Origin: RPQK01 sp041946865
GTDB taxonomy: Bacteria > Acidobacteriota > UBA6911 > RPQK01
Assembly (NCBI GenBank): GCA_041946865.1
Contig: JBHGBF010000153.1
Span: 1-13,557 of the forward strand
Length of the DNA: 13,557 nucleotides
Direction of reading: 5' to 3'
The notes beneath the pieces are model-generated. The model was not told where the DNA came from, did not search any database, and saw only the letters and a list, made by a program, of their open reading frames with translations. The translations under genes and the position numbers were made by a program. Positions 6,766 through 13,557 of the stretch are shown here, one piece after another (the stretch's first letter is position 1; each line of letters begins with the position of its first letter).

Positions 6766-9700
6766 ATGCGACCGCGAATCTTCGTTCTTTTCCTGTTGCT
6801 TCAGTCTGTTTTCCTGGCCGGGCAACCGGGCGATCCCTTCCGGTTCAACAACCGGGGAGTCGCTTACCTGGAGCAGTATGAATTCAGACCGGCATCAGAG
6901 GAGTTTCAGAAGGCCCTGCAGGCCCGGCCTGATTTTGTCCCCGGCAGGGTCAATCTTGGGATCGCCTACTACTACCTGGCCGATTATCCAAAAGCCGCGG
7001 AGCAGTTTCGGGAGGCTCTGAAACAGGACCCGAAACAGCCTCATGCCCATTTCATGCTGGGGCTGATTCTGGGAAAAGAAAAGAACCGGGAAGAGGCGTT
7101 TGAGCATTTTCGGCGGGTGCTCGCGGCGGACCCTGACGACGCGGCCACCCATTACAACCTGGGTCTCCTTTACTCACGGAACCGGGAGTACGACTCCGCC
7201 GTTGCCTCATTCAAGAGAGTACTCGAAGTCGAGCCCTATCACGTCTCAGCGCTCTACAACCTGGCTATGACGTTGATGCGCGCCGGGAAACAAGACGAAA
7301 GCCGTCAGGCCATGGCCCGATTCCAGCAGTTAAAGGCAGGGGACCAGGCCGGCGGGCCGATGGGAGCCATGGGCGTGCAATATGGCGAAGAGGGCAAGTA
7401 TGCTCTGGGCATCGGCCAGTATGAGCCGCCGGCGGCCCAATCGGACAAACAACTCGCCATCCGGTTTGTGGAGGCGAACGCCGACGCGAATGTCCAGTTC
7501 ATTCACGCAGGAACGGGAAAGAACCCGATCGGGACCAGCTTGAAACGCGCCGAATTCTCGCGAGAACTAGCCGAGAAAACCATCGTTCCCGGCCTCGGAT
7601 CGGGCGCGGCCTTCCTGGATTACGACAAAGACGGAAAGATGGACCTGTTCGTGGTCGACGCCAATGGCGGAGCCCAGGGCGCCGGAAACGTTCTTTACCG
7701 CAACCTGGGAAGCGGCGAATTCCAGGACGTGACGGCCGCTTCCGGCCTTGGTCTGAAGCATCTGGGCATGGGAGCGGCTGTCGGCGACTTCAACAACGAC
7801 ACATACCCCGATCTGTTCGTGACCGGATATGGCGGAAATCACCTCTTCCGCAATGAAAAGAACGGCCGATTCACGGACGTTACCCAGGAGGCCGGAATTC
7901 CGAATTCGCCCACCCGGTGGAGCCTCAGCGCCGCCTTCTTCGATTTTGACCACGATGGAGACCTCGATATCTACGTGGCAAATTTCGTGGACCTGACCGC
8001 CCTTCCCCAAAAGGAGACTTTCGTCTTTCCTGACGATTTCGAAGGCCAGGAAAACCAGTTGCTTCGCAATAACGGGAATGGAACTTTCGCCGATGTCGCC
8101 GCCCAGGCTCACGTGACAGGCGGCAAGGCCAGGAGTACTTCCGTTATCTTCCTCGATTACAACAACAGCCGTGACATCGATTTTCTGGTCGTGAACCAGG
8201 GTGCGCCCCCACATCTGTTCAGCAACAAGCGCGATGGAACCTTTGAAGACGTTGCCGCGCAGGTGGGATTGACCGCTTCAAACGCCGGCGGGCCCAGCTC
8301 GGGTGATGTCGACAAGGACAGTTTTCAGGACCTGATCCTGGCCAGCTTTCACGCCCCGGTTTTCAGAAACCGCGTCGGGCGAAAATTTGTCGAGCTGCAG
8401 CCCGGGAATCCCCCGCAGCCCGTCCCCGCGTGGGCGAGCGCGATCTTCGACTACGACAACGACGGCTGGCTGGATTATCTCATCCTCCAGGACCAGGCCC
8501 GGCTGCTTAAGAACCAGGGAACACGGGGGTTCACGGATGTCTCGAATCAATGCGGTCTTTCAGCGCTGCAGACCGGCTCGGCCCGCAGCCTCGCCGTTGC
8601 GGATTACGACGGCGATGGCGACAACGATCTTTTCATGACCGTCAATGGCGGCAAGCCGTTGCTTCTGCGTAACGACGGCGCCAACCAGAACCGCTCGCTG
8701 CGGATTGACCTTTCCGGCCTGCGCGACAACAAGGGCGGCGTAGGCGCGAAAGTCGAGGTTCGTGCGGGCCAGGCTTGGCAAAAGCTGGAGATCAACGGGA
8801 ACGTAGGGTTCCTTTCGCAGAGTTCGCCCGAGCTCGTGTTTGGCCTCGGGAACAAGGATCTGGCTGATTCGATCCGCATCCTGTGGCCGACCGGGGTCCT
8901 CCAGGCGGAGTTGGACCGTCCGGCAGGCCGGCCGGCGAAAATCGAGGAGGTTGACCGTAAAGGCACCTCCTGTCCGCTGCTGTACGCTTGGAACGGCCTG
9001 AAATACGACTTCGTGACCGATTTTCTCGGCGGCAGCGCCTTCGGATACCTGGTCGCTCCCGGAGTCTACGGCTCTACCGACGTCGACGAGTACATCAAGA
9101 TCGCAGGAGTCGCTCCCCAACCCAAAGACGGCCGTTACTCCATCAAGATGAACAATCAGCTGGAAGAGGTTATGTTCATCGACCAGGTGAAGCTGCTGGC
9201 CGTCGACCATCCCTCGGATGTCGCCGTTTTCCCGGACGAGAAGCTGATGCCCGCCCCGCCTTACCCCGCATTCAAGCTTTTTGTAACCAGGGATTCCAGG
9301 CCGCCCGTTGCCGCCGTTGACGAGAAGGGGCGGGACGCCTTGCCAGCTCTGCTCCACGTCGACCGAAAATACCCGGACACTTTCAAGCTCCTGCCTTTCA
9401 AGGGATACGCCGAGCCGCACGAGCTGATTCTCGACCTGGGCGATCTGAGCCAGGCCAAACGCGCGCTCCTCTTGATGACCGCCTGGATCGATTACGCCGA
9501 TTCGTCTTCCAACCTCGCCGCCTCGCAGGCCGGCGCCAGGCTGGTCACGCCGTATGTGCAGGTCGTCGATCGACAGGGCCGCTGGGTGACGGTGCTCGAC
9601 AGCATCGGGTTTCCGGCCGGCTTGCCGAAGACCATGACCGTCGATCTGACGGGCAAGTTCCTCAATCAAAAAGACTTTCGTGTGAAGATTGTGACCTCGA

Positions 9701-10209
9701 TGAGGATCTACTGGGACCAGATCCTGGTTGACACCTTCTCAGACCCCGTCGTCCCCAGGGTCACCACCCTCGAGGCGGATCTCGCCCGGTTCGAGTTCTA
9801 CGGTTACCCCAAGGAAGTGAAACCGGACGGCAAAAACCCGCCCCGGTACGACTATCACGACCGGTCGACTGCGTCGCCTTGGAAAAACCATGTCGGGCGG
9901 TACACGCGCTACGGTGATGTAAAACCCTTGCTTCAGGACCAGGATGACATGTACGTCATTATGCGTCACGGCGACGAGATCACGACGGAATTCGAGGCCG
10001 GGAGGTTGCCGGAGCTGCCCGAGGGCTGGACCCGGACGTTCCTGGTTTATGCCGCGGGATTCGGCAAGGACATGGACCTGAATTCGGCCAATGCGGACAC
10101 CGTCGGCCCCCTCCCGTCGCACTCGGGCACGTACCCGAACGATCCGGAACATCAGCGGTACTTGAAGGAGTACAACACCCGCGAGATCGGCGAGACGCTT
10201 AACTGGTAG
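6766..10209 (+). CDS. exported TPR / FG-GAP (VCBS) repeat / ASPIC-UnbV protein, CRTAC1-like
   Basis: A 1147-residue protein. Residues 1-20 are a signal peptide (Arg at 2 and 4, then a Leu/Phe core), with no lipobox cysteine. About 24-190 hold four or five TPR repeats with repeated LG.Y and P.....Y signatures. About 275-640 hold seven FG-GAP/VCBS beta-propeller blades with calcium-loop motifs, e.g. DYDKDGKMD (285-293), DFDHDGDLD (393-401), DYDNDGWLD (562-570) and DYDGDGDND (612-620). About 655-730 form the ASPIC/UnbV domain. The last 410 residues, starting CPLLYAWNGLKYDFVTDF, have no function I can name but follow ASPIC in other such proteins. A periplasmic or outer-surface role, perhaps scaffolding or binding, is inferred. 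No ribosome site is visible before the ATG. The gene stands alone between DUF763 and PEBP. Confidence 0.9.
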   Translation: MRPRIFVLFLLLQSVFLAGQPGDPFRFNNRGVAYLEQYEFRPASEEFQKALQARPDFVPGRVNLGIAYYYLADYPKAAEQFREALKQDPKQPHAHFMLGLILGKEKNREEAFEHFRRVLAADPDDAATHYNLGLLYSRNREYDSAVASFKRVLEVEPYHVSALYNLAMTLMRAGKQDESRQAMARFQQLKAGDQAGGPMGAMGVQYGEEGKYALGIGQYEPPAAQSDKQLAIRFVEANADANVQFIHAGTGKNPIGTSLKRAEFSRELAEKTIVPGLGSGAAFLDYDKDGKMDLFVVDANGGAQGAGNVLYRNLGSGEFQDVTAASGLGLKHLGMGAAVGDFNNDTYPDLFVTGYGGNHLFRNEKNGRFTDVTQEAGIPNSPTRWSLSAAFFDFDHDGDLDIYVANFVDLTALPQKETFVFPDDFEGQENQLLRNNGNGTFADVAAQAHVTGGKARSTSVIFLDYNNSRDIDFLVVNQGAPPHLFSNKRDGTFEDVAAQVGLTASNAGGPSSGDVDKDSFQDLILASFHAPVFRNRVGRKFVELQPGNPPQPVPAWASAIFDYDNDGWLDYLILQDQARLLKNQGTRGFTDVSNQCGLSALQTGSARSLAVADYDGDGDNDLFMTVNGGKPLLLRNDGANQNRSLRIDLSGLRDNKGGVGAKVEVRAGQAWQKLEINGNVGFLSQSSPELVFGLGNKDLADSIRILWPTGVLQAELDRPAGRPAKIEEVDRKGTSCPLLYAWNGLKYDFVTDFLGGSAFGYLVAPGVYGSTDVDEYIKIAGVAPQPKDGRYSIKMNNQLEEVMFIDQVKLLAVDHPSDVAVFPDEKLMPAPPYPAFKLFVTRDSRPPVAAVDEKGRDALPALLHVDRKYPDTFKLLPFKGYAEPHELILDLGDLSQAKRALLLMTAWIDYADSSSNLAASQAGARLVTPYVQVVDRQGRWVTVLDSIGFPAGLPKTMTVDLTGKFLNQKDFRVKIVTSMRIYWDQILVDTFSDPVVPRVTTLEADLARFEFYGYPKEVKPDGKNPPRYDYHDRSTASPWKNHVGRYTRYGDVKPLLQDQDDMYVIMRHGDEITTEFEAGRLPELPEGWTRTFLVYAAGFGKDMDLNSANADTVGPLPSHSGTYPNDPEHQRYLKEYNTREIGETLNW

Positions 10210-10212
10210 AGA

Positions 10213-10226
10213 CGGCTGAGCAGCCG
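10213..10226. repeat. small palindrome just after the large exported-protein gene
   Basis: CGGCTG (10213-10218) and CAGCCG (10221-10226) form a perfect inverted repeat 3 bases past the stop codon. As RNA it would fold as a 5-bp stem with a four-base loop. No T tract follows, so it is a weak terminator candidate alone, but it may act with the larger stem-loop at 10261-10298. Confidence 0.4.
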
Positions 10227-10260
10227 ATCGCGGTGACGAGCGCGAGGATATCATGAAGCC

Positions 10261-10301
10261 GGGCGGTCGGCACTCGAGTTCGTGCTCGCCGTCGGCCCTT
10301 T
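10261..10301 (+). terminator. candidate terminator after the large exported-protein gene
   Basis: GGGC (10261-10264) pairs with GCCC (10295-10298), and CGGC (10268-10271) pairs with GCCG (10288-10291). An inner GCAC/GTGC pairing is an alternative. Only three T residues follow (10299-10301), so it is an imperfect intrinsic terminator. It lies in the 122-base gap between the convergent large-protein and PEBP genes. Confidence 0.35.
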
Positions 10302-10331
10302 GCTCGTAACCGGCATTTGTTTCTTATCCAC

Positions 10332-10793
10332 TTAACGGCTGTACGTTCCCACCAGTTGGGCTTCCGCCAGGATATGGCCCTTGATTGCTTCCATCACCTG
10401 GCGCTTGGTGGCACGTCGGGCAAGCCCGGTGGGGCGATCAAGCGCGTAAAGCTTGAAAAAGTACCGATGGACGGGGCCGGGAGGCGGGCATGGCCCTCCG
10501 TATCCGATGCGCCGGAAGTCGTTGATCCCCTGCCGGCCGCCGCCTTCGATGTCATCCTTAGCCGGCATGCCCTCAGACAGGTGGCTCAGCCCGGGCGGCA
10601 AGTCATACACGACCCAGTGAACCCAGGTACCACCCGGGGCATCCGGATCGTCCGCGATCAAGGCAAACGCCTTGGCCCCGGGCGGAACCTCGGTCCAGTT
10701 GAGCGGCACCGAGATGTCCGGCCCCTCGCACGTGTACTTCTTGGGGATCCTCTGATTCGCTTCGAAAGCAGAACTGCGCAGTTCCAATGCCAT
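10332..10793 (-). CDS. YbhB/YbcL family Raf-kinase-inhibitor-like (PEBP) protein
   Basis: A 153-residue protein of the phosphatidylethanolamine-binding-protein fold, usual length for bacterial members. The two PEBP signatures are ALIADDPDAPGGTWVHWVVY in 44-63 and DFRRIGYGGPCPPPGPVHRY in 92-111, with the ligand-pocket Asp, Pro and His residues intact. Bacterial members bind small anions or phospholipid head groups; their physiological role is not well defined. No signal peptide is present, so it is probably cytoplasmic. The start at 10793 is set by an almost ideal ribosome site, AAGGAGGTG, about 5 bases upstream on the minus strand. An upstream in-frame start at 10814 (MRKRRCR) would overlap that site and is rejected. 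It is divergent from the racemase-like gene across 186 bases. Confidence 0.92.
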   Translation of the reverse strand: MALELRSSAFEANQRIPKKYTCEGPDISVPLNWTEVPPGAKAFALIADDPDAPGGTWVHWVVYDLPPGLSHLSEGMPAKDDIEGGGRQGINDFRRIGYGGPCPPPGPVHRYFFKLYALDRPTGLARRATKRQVMEAIKGHILAEAQLVGTYSR

Positions 10794-10911
10794 CCGACAC
10801 CTCCTTTTTCTCACGAAGGTCTGGAGTTAAGTCCGAAAGACAGCCACACAGGTGTAGGTTAGCGAAACCAGGCCGAAATGCGTAGGCAGATCTTCGAGCA
10901 CATCCTGAAAG

Positions 10912-10961
10912 TATAATCGGGTCACCAAATGGATTGACACGATTCCCGGCGTTTTCATAAT
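10912..10961 (+). promoter_or_regulatory. sigma-70-type promoter for the racemase-like gene
   Basis: A perfect TTGACA (-35) lies at 10934-10939 and CATAAT (5 of 6 for -10) at 10956-10961, with a 16-base spacer. Transcription would start near 10968, giving a leader of only about a dozen bases that begins at the AAGGAGG ribosome site (10967-10973). A second perfect TATAAT at 10912-10917 has no good -35 and may be chance or a second start. This is the best promoter match in the window. Confidence 0.55.
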
Positions 10962-10979
10962 GATGGAAGGAGGATATGA

Positions 10980-11678
10980 ATGCCTAAACACATCGGGATT
11001 GTCGCGGTGAGTGCCGAAGGGGCGGCGCTTTGTTACAGGACGATCTGCGCCGAAGGTGCGCCTCTTCTGGGCCCGCATGCGCATCCTGAAATCACGCTGC
11101 ACACGACTCCTCTCAGTGAATACATGGTTCACATCTCAAGCGGGGACTGGCGAGAGGTCGGGAACCTCATGCTCCGATCAGCCAGGAAGCTCGCCGAGGC
11201 CGGGGCACAACTCCTTATCTGTCCGGATAACACGGTTCACCAGGCATTTGACTGTTACGACATGGAGAAGGAGACCGGCTTGCCGTGGATTCATATCGGT
11301 CAGGCCGTCGCGAACGAGGCGCTGGCCCGCAGGTTCAGAAAGGTGGGAATCCTGGGAACCAGGTTTTTGATGGAAGGGCCGGTTTATCCCTCGCGCTTGG
11401 GGCCGGCGGGAATCGAGCGGCTGGTCCCGGGAAAACTCGATCGGGACCGGATCAACCAGATCGTTTTCGACGAACTGGTTTACGGGCGGCTCGAAGAGTC
11501 GTCCCGCCAGTATTTCTGTTCGGTTATCGAAGGACTGAAGCTGGCCGGCTGCCAGGCGGTGGTCCTGGGTTGCACGGAAATCCCGCTCTTGATCTCGAAT
11601 GAGGTTTCGCCGTTGCCCTGCCTGGATTCCACCCGGCTTCTGGCACGCGCGGCGCTGAAGGCGGCCATTGCGGATTGA
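10980..11678 (+). CDS. aspartate/glutamate racemase family protein, first catalytic Cys replaced
   Basis: A 232-residue protein, typical for the cofactor-independent Asp/Glu/hydantoin racemase superfamily, whose members use two cysteines to move a proton at an alpha carbon. The second catalytic segment is intact: VVLGCTEIPLL (194-204) with Cys198. The first segment reads ICPDNTVH (80-87), with Asp83 directly before the conserved Asn-Thr, where many relatives have Cys. Cys81 is two residues earlier and might serve instead. HIGQAV (105-110), GILGTRFLMEG (123-133) and VYP (135-137) also fit the family. The ATG is fixed by AAGGAGG 6 bases upstream and a strong promoter. Divergent from the PEBP gene and followed at 78 bases by the DNA glycosylase gene. 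Likely a broad-specificity amino-acid racemase or a related lyase or isomerase; substrate unknown. Confidence 0.85.
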   Translation: MPKHIGIVAVSAEGAALCYRTICAEGAPLLGPHAHPEITLHTTPLSEYMVHISSGDWREVGNLMLRSARKLAEAGAQLLICPDNTVHQAFDCYDMEKETGLPWIHIGQAVANEALARRFRKVGILGTRFLMEGPVYPSRLGPAGIERLVPGKLDRDRINQIVFDELVYGRLEESSRQYFCSVIEGLKLAGCQAVVLGCTEIPLLISNEVSPLPCLDSTRLLARAALKAAIAD

Positions 11679-11684
11679 GGCAAA

Positions 11685-11730
11685 GCAGCGCAGCCGCGAC
11701 AGGGCGTTCGGCGTGGCGCTGCGAGGTTTT
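11685..11730 (+). terminator. candidate terminator after the racemase-like gene
   Basis: GCAGCGC (11685-11691) and GCGCTGC (11716-11722) form a 7-base perfect inverted repeat, with a few additional pairs inside (for example CGA/TCG). TTTT follows at 11727-11730 after GAGG. The short T run makes it weak. If real, the glycosylase gene starting at 11757 would need its own promoter or would depend on read-through. Confidence 0.4.
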
Positions 11731-11756
11731 CGGCCCAACCGTCAAGGAAACGCGCT

Positions 11757-12329
11757 GTGCAGCACCCTCGACCCACCAAAGAGGAACTGGCCGCAGCCGT
11801 TAACAAGACCGTCCCCGACGTTATTGCGCCAGGGCTGAAAGTCTTGTTTTGCGGCATCAATCCGGGTCTTTACACCGCGGCTGTCGGCCATCACTTCGCA
11901 CGTCCGGGGAACCGGTTCTGGCCGGCGCTGTTCGCTGCCGGGTTTACCGACCGCCTTCTTTCGCCATACGAGGAACAGGAGCTTCTCGTGTACGGCTGCG
12001 GCATAACCAACCTGGTCAGCCGAGCGACTGCTGCAGCCGCAGAGCTGCGCCGCGACGAGCTGGAGAAAGGGCGGAGTGTCCTGGAAGAAAAGATTGCCAT
12101 GTATCGGCCGGTCTGCGTCGCGGTCGTCGGTCTGGATGCCTATCGGACAGCGTTTGGCAGGCCGCAGGCGCGGCTCGGACGCCAGGACCAGGACTTGCGT
12201 GGTTCCATACTGTGGCTTTTGCCCAACACCAGCGGGCTTAACGCCCATCATCGGCCTGCCGATTTCGCTCGTCTCTTCAGGGAGCTGCGGGAAGCAGTCG
12301 CAGTAGAACCCGATCACGAGAACCGTTAG
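11757..12329 (+). CDS. mug: G/U mismatch-specific uracil DNA glycosylase (Mug type)
   Basis: A 190-residue base-excision-repair enzyme of the TDG/Mug branch of uracil-DNA glycosylases. It removes uracil or ethenocytosine opposite guanine. Motif 1, FCGINPGLYTAAVGHHFARP (31-50), contains the catalytic Asn35 of GINPG. The conserved GNRFW follows (51-55). Motif 2 is LPNTSGLNAHH (155-165), in which NTSGLN replaces the more common NPSGLN and inserts into the DNA minor groove. VAVVGLDAYRTAFG (121-134) also fits the family. E. coli Mug has 168 residues, so there is a short N-terminal extension. The start is GTG at 11757, supported by AAGGA 8 bases upstream. The aldo-keto reductase gene begins 28 bases after its stop. 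Placement between two metabolic genes gives no hint about function. Confidence 0.93.
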   Translation: MQHPRPTKEELAAAVNKTVPDVIAPGLKVLFCGINPGLYTAAVGHHFARPGNRFWPALFAAGFTDRLLSPYEEQELLVYGCGITNLVSRATAAAAELRRDELEKGRSVLEEKIAMYRPVCVAVVGLDAYRTAFGRPQARLGRQDQDLRGSILWLLPNTSGLNAHHRPADFARLFRELREAVAVEPDHENR

Positions 12330-12357
12330 AATCGCGACGAGCAGAGAAAGGTGACAA

Positions 12358-13350
12358 ATGGCCTACAGCGCAAACACTGCCCGATACGACTCCATGATCT
12401 ACCGACGCTGCGGAAACAGCGGCCTCCTGCTTCCCGCCATTTCACTTGGCCTCTGGCACAATTTCGGCGGCGTGGACGATGCCTCGAATGCGAAGAAGAT
12501 GGTCTTTCGTGCCTTTGATCTCGGCATCACTCATTTCGATCTCGCCAACAACTACGGGCCCCCGCCCGGGTCCGCGCAGGAGACCTTCGGCAAGATTCTG
12601 CACCAGGACATGGCGCGATACCGCGACGAAATGGTCATCTCGGACAAGGCCGGATACCTGATGTGGCCGGGCCCTTACGGGGAATGGGGATCCCGAAAGT
12701 ACCTGATCGCCAGCCTCGACCAGAGCCTGCGCCGAATGAAGCTCGATTACGTCGACATCTTCTATCATCACCGCCCGGACCCGGAGACTCCCCTCGAAGA
12801 AACCATGGGGGCGCTCGATCATATCGTGAGGAGCGGGAAAGCCCTCTACGCGGGGATCTCCAATTACGACGCGAGACAGACGCGCAAGGCCGCCGAGATT
12901 CTGGATGATCTCGGCACTCCCTGCCTGATTCACCAGCCCAAGTACAGCATGTTCAACCGCTGGATCGAGCCGGACTTACTGCACGTTCTGAAGCAGGAGG
13001 GAATCGGCTGTATCGCGTTCTCACCGCTCGCTCAAGGACTGCTGACCGACAAATACCTGCACGGGGTACCGTCCGGATCCAGGGCCTCCAAACCCCACGG
13101 CTTTCTGCGCCCGGAGCAGATCACCGAGGATCAGATCGCCCAAGTACGCCGGCTTCGTGAAGTGGCCGCACGCCGAGGCCAGAGCCTCGCTCAGATGGCG
13201 CTTGCCTGGGTACTCAGGCACCCGGTCATGACATCGGCCGTGATCGGGGCCAGTTCGCCCGCCCAAATCGAGGAAAACATCAACGCGCTGGCCGGCCTGA
13301 CGTTCAGCAAAGAAGAGATGGAAGAAATAGACACAATCCTGACCACGTGA
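12358..13350 (+). CDS. gpr: aldo/keto reductase, YghZ/Gpr (L-glyceraldehyde 3-phosphate reductase) type
   Basis: A 330-residue NADPH-dependent TIM-barrel reductase, usual length. The catalytic tetrad is visible as Asp61 (HFDLANNYGPPPGSAQE, 59-75), Tyr66, Lys97 (ISDKAGY, 94-100) and His138 (DIFYHHRPD, 133-141). NNYGPPPGSAE-type and MWPGPYGEWGSRKYL segments are characteristic of YghZ, which reduces L-glyceraldehyde 3-phosphate and methylglyoxal-like aldehydes. VIGASSPAQIEENI (295-308) binds the NADPH phosphate. The start has AGGTGA 5 bases upstream and a family-typical N-terminus (YDSMIYRRCGNSGL). No sugar-transport or kinase gene is alongside. It may be co-transcribed with the glycosylase gene (28-base gap). 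The enzyme class is secure, the exact substrate less so. Confidence 0.92.
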   Translation: MAYSANTARYDSMIYRRCGNSGLLLPAISLGLWHNFGGVDDASNAKKMVFRAFDLGITHFDLANNYGPPPGSAQETFGKILHQDMARYRDEMVISDKAGYLMWPGPYGEWGSRKYLIASLDQSLRRMKLDYVDIFYHHRPDPETPLEETMGALDHIVRSGKALYAGISNYDARQTRKAAEILDDLGTPCLIHQPKYSMFNRWIEPDLLHVLKQEGIGCIAFSPLAQGLLTDKYLHGVPSGSRASKPHGFLRPEQITEDQIAQVRRLREVAARRGQSLAQMALAWVLRHPVMTSAVIGASSPAQIEENINALAGLTFSKEEMEEIDTILTT

Positions 13351-13481
13351 GCCCACCCGGCTTCGGGCCGCGCACAGAGTTGCACAGGCGGCTGCCAGAA
13401 ACGCTTCGCCTCGGGGCTTCAGGTCTGCCGGATAGAGCCCTGAAAAGCAAAAGAAATGCCGGCACAGGAAAAAGCCGAGAA

Positions 13482-13548
13482 AGGCTCCGCTTAGACCCCA
13501 ACACTGTTGACTTAAGGGTTTTTGCCCGCGGAGGGGAGCCTGCTTTTT
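13482..13548 (+). terminator. structured element with T5 run, candidate terminator
   Basis: AGGCTCC (13482-13488) pairs perfectly with GGAGCCT (13535-13541), followed by GC and TTTTT (13544-13548). Inside are ACCC/GGGT (13495-13498 with 13516-13519) and CAAC/GTTG (13499-13502 with 13506-13509). The loop is long (46 bases), so the fold is more elaborate than a usual terminator. It lies about 130 bases after the aldo-keto reductase stop. The rest of the 207-base tail (13351-13557) holds only small hairpins (13356-13367, 13418-13444) and no gene. The neighbour to the right is outside the window. Confidence 0.4.
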
Positions 13549-13557
13549 GTCCCGAAG

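Noticed and set aside
8560..9669. 369-residue open frame on the minus strand inside the large exported-protein gene.
   Set aside because: It is antisense to a gene with clear repeats and domains and shows no recognisable motif or ribosome site of its own.
10794..10814. Upstream start for the PEBP gene giving MRKRRCR.
   Set aside because: The extra codons are the near-perfect ribosome site of the start at 10793.

Overview
The window is GC-rich (roughly 60%) chromosomal DNA of ordinary bacterial type, densely coding on both strands, with Shine-Dalgarno sites ahead of several genes. I see no rRNA, tRNA, transposase, phage gene or CRISPR array. The gene mix is a GAF-SpoIIE phosphatase, a very long TPR/FG-GAP/ASPIC secreted protein, DUF763 and Gfo/Idh/MocA and YghZ-type sugar oxidoreductases, plus a REP-like hairpin cluster. 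It suggests an Acidobacteriota genome, with Planctomycetota or a similar soil or sediment phylum as alternatives. This is inference from gene content only.

Layout. (1) 1-252: a cluster of short hairpins resembling an intergenic REP-type repeat, then a candidate promoter. (2) 253-1434 (+): Gfo/Idh/MocA oxidoreductase. (3) 1448-1531: an 84-bp imperfect palindrome filling the gap between two convergent genes. (4) 1536-5474 (-): a run of four genes transcribed right to left: thioredoxin-2 type trxC, a class I methyltransferase with an extra C-terminal domain, tRNA pseudouridine synthase truA, and a GAF-SpoIIE/PP2C phosphatase. A patch of short tandem repeats (3653-3730) splits the run. (5) 5612-6682 (+): DUF763 protein with a helix-hairpin-helix, divergent from trxC. 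(6) 6766-10209 (+): a 1147-residue exported TPR/FG-GAP/ASPIC protein. (7) 10332-10793 (-): PEBP/YbhB-type protein. (8) 10980-13350 (+): Asp/Glu-racemase-like protein, Mug-type G/U-mismatch DNA glycosylase, and YghZ/Gpr-type aldo-keto reductase.

How the genes fit together. No single pathway spans the window. The four minus-strand genes mix housekeeping (thioredoxin, tRNA modification) with small-molecule or envelope modification and signalling. DUF763 (helix-hairpin-helix) and Mug both point to DNA metabolism but are not adjacent. The Gfo/Idh protein and the aldo-keto reductase fit sugar metabolism. The parts least explained by known biology are the DUF763 protein, the C-terminal 410 residues of the large exported protein, the C-terminal domain of the methyltransferase, the racemase with Asp where a catalytic Cys is usual, and the intergenic structured DNA (54-162, 1448-1531, 13482-13548).
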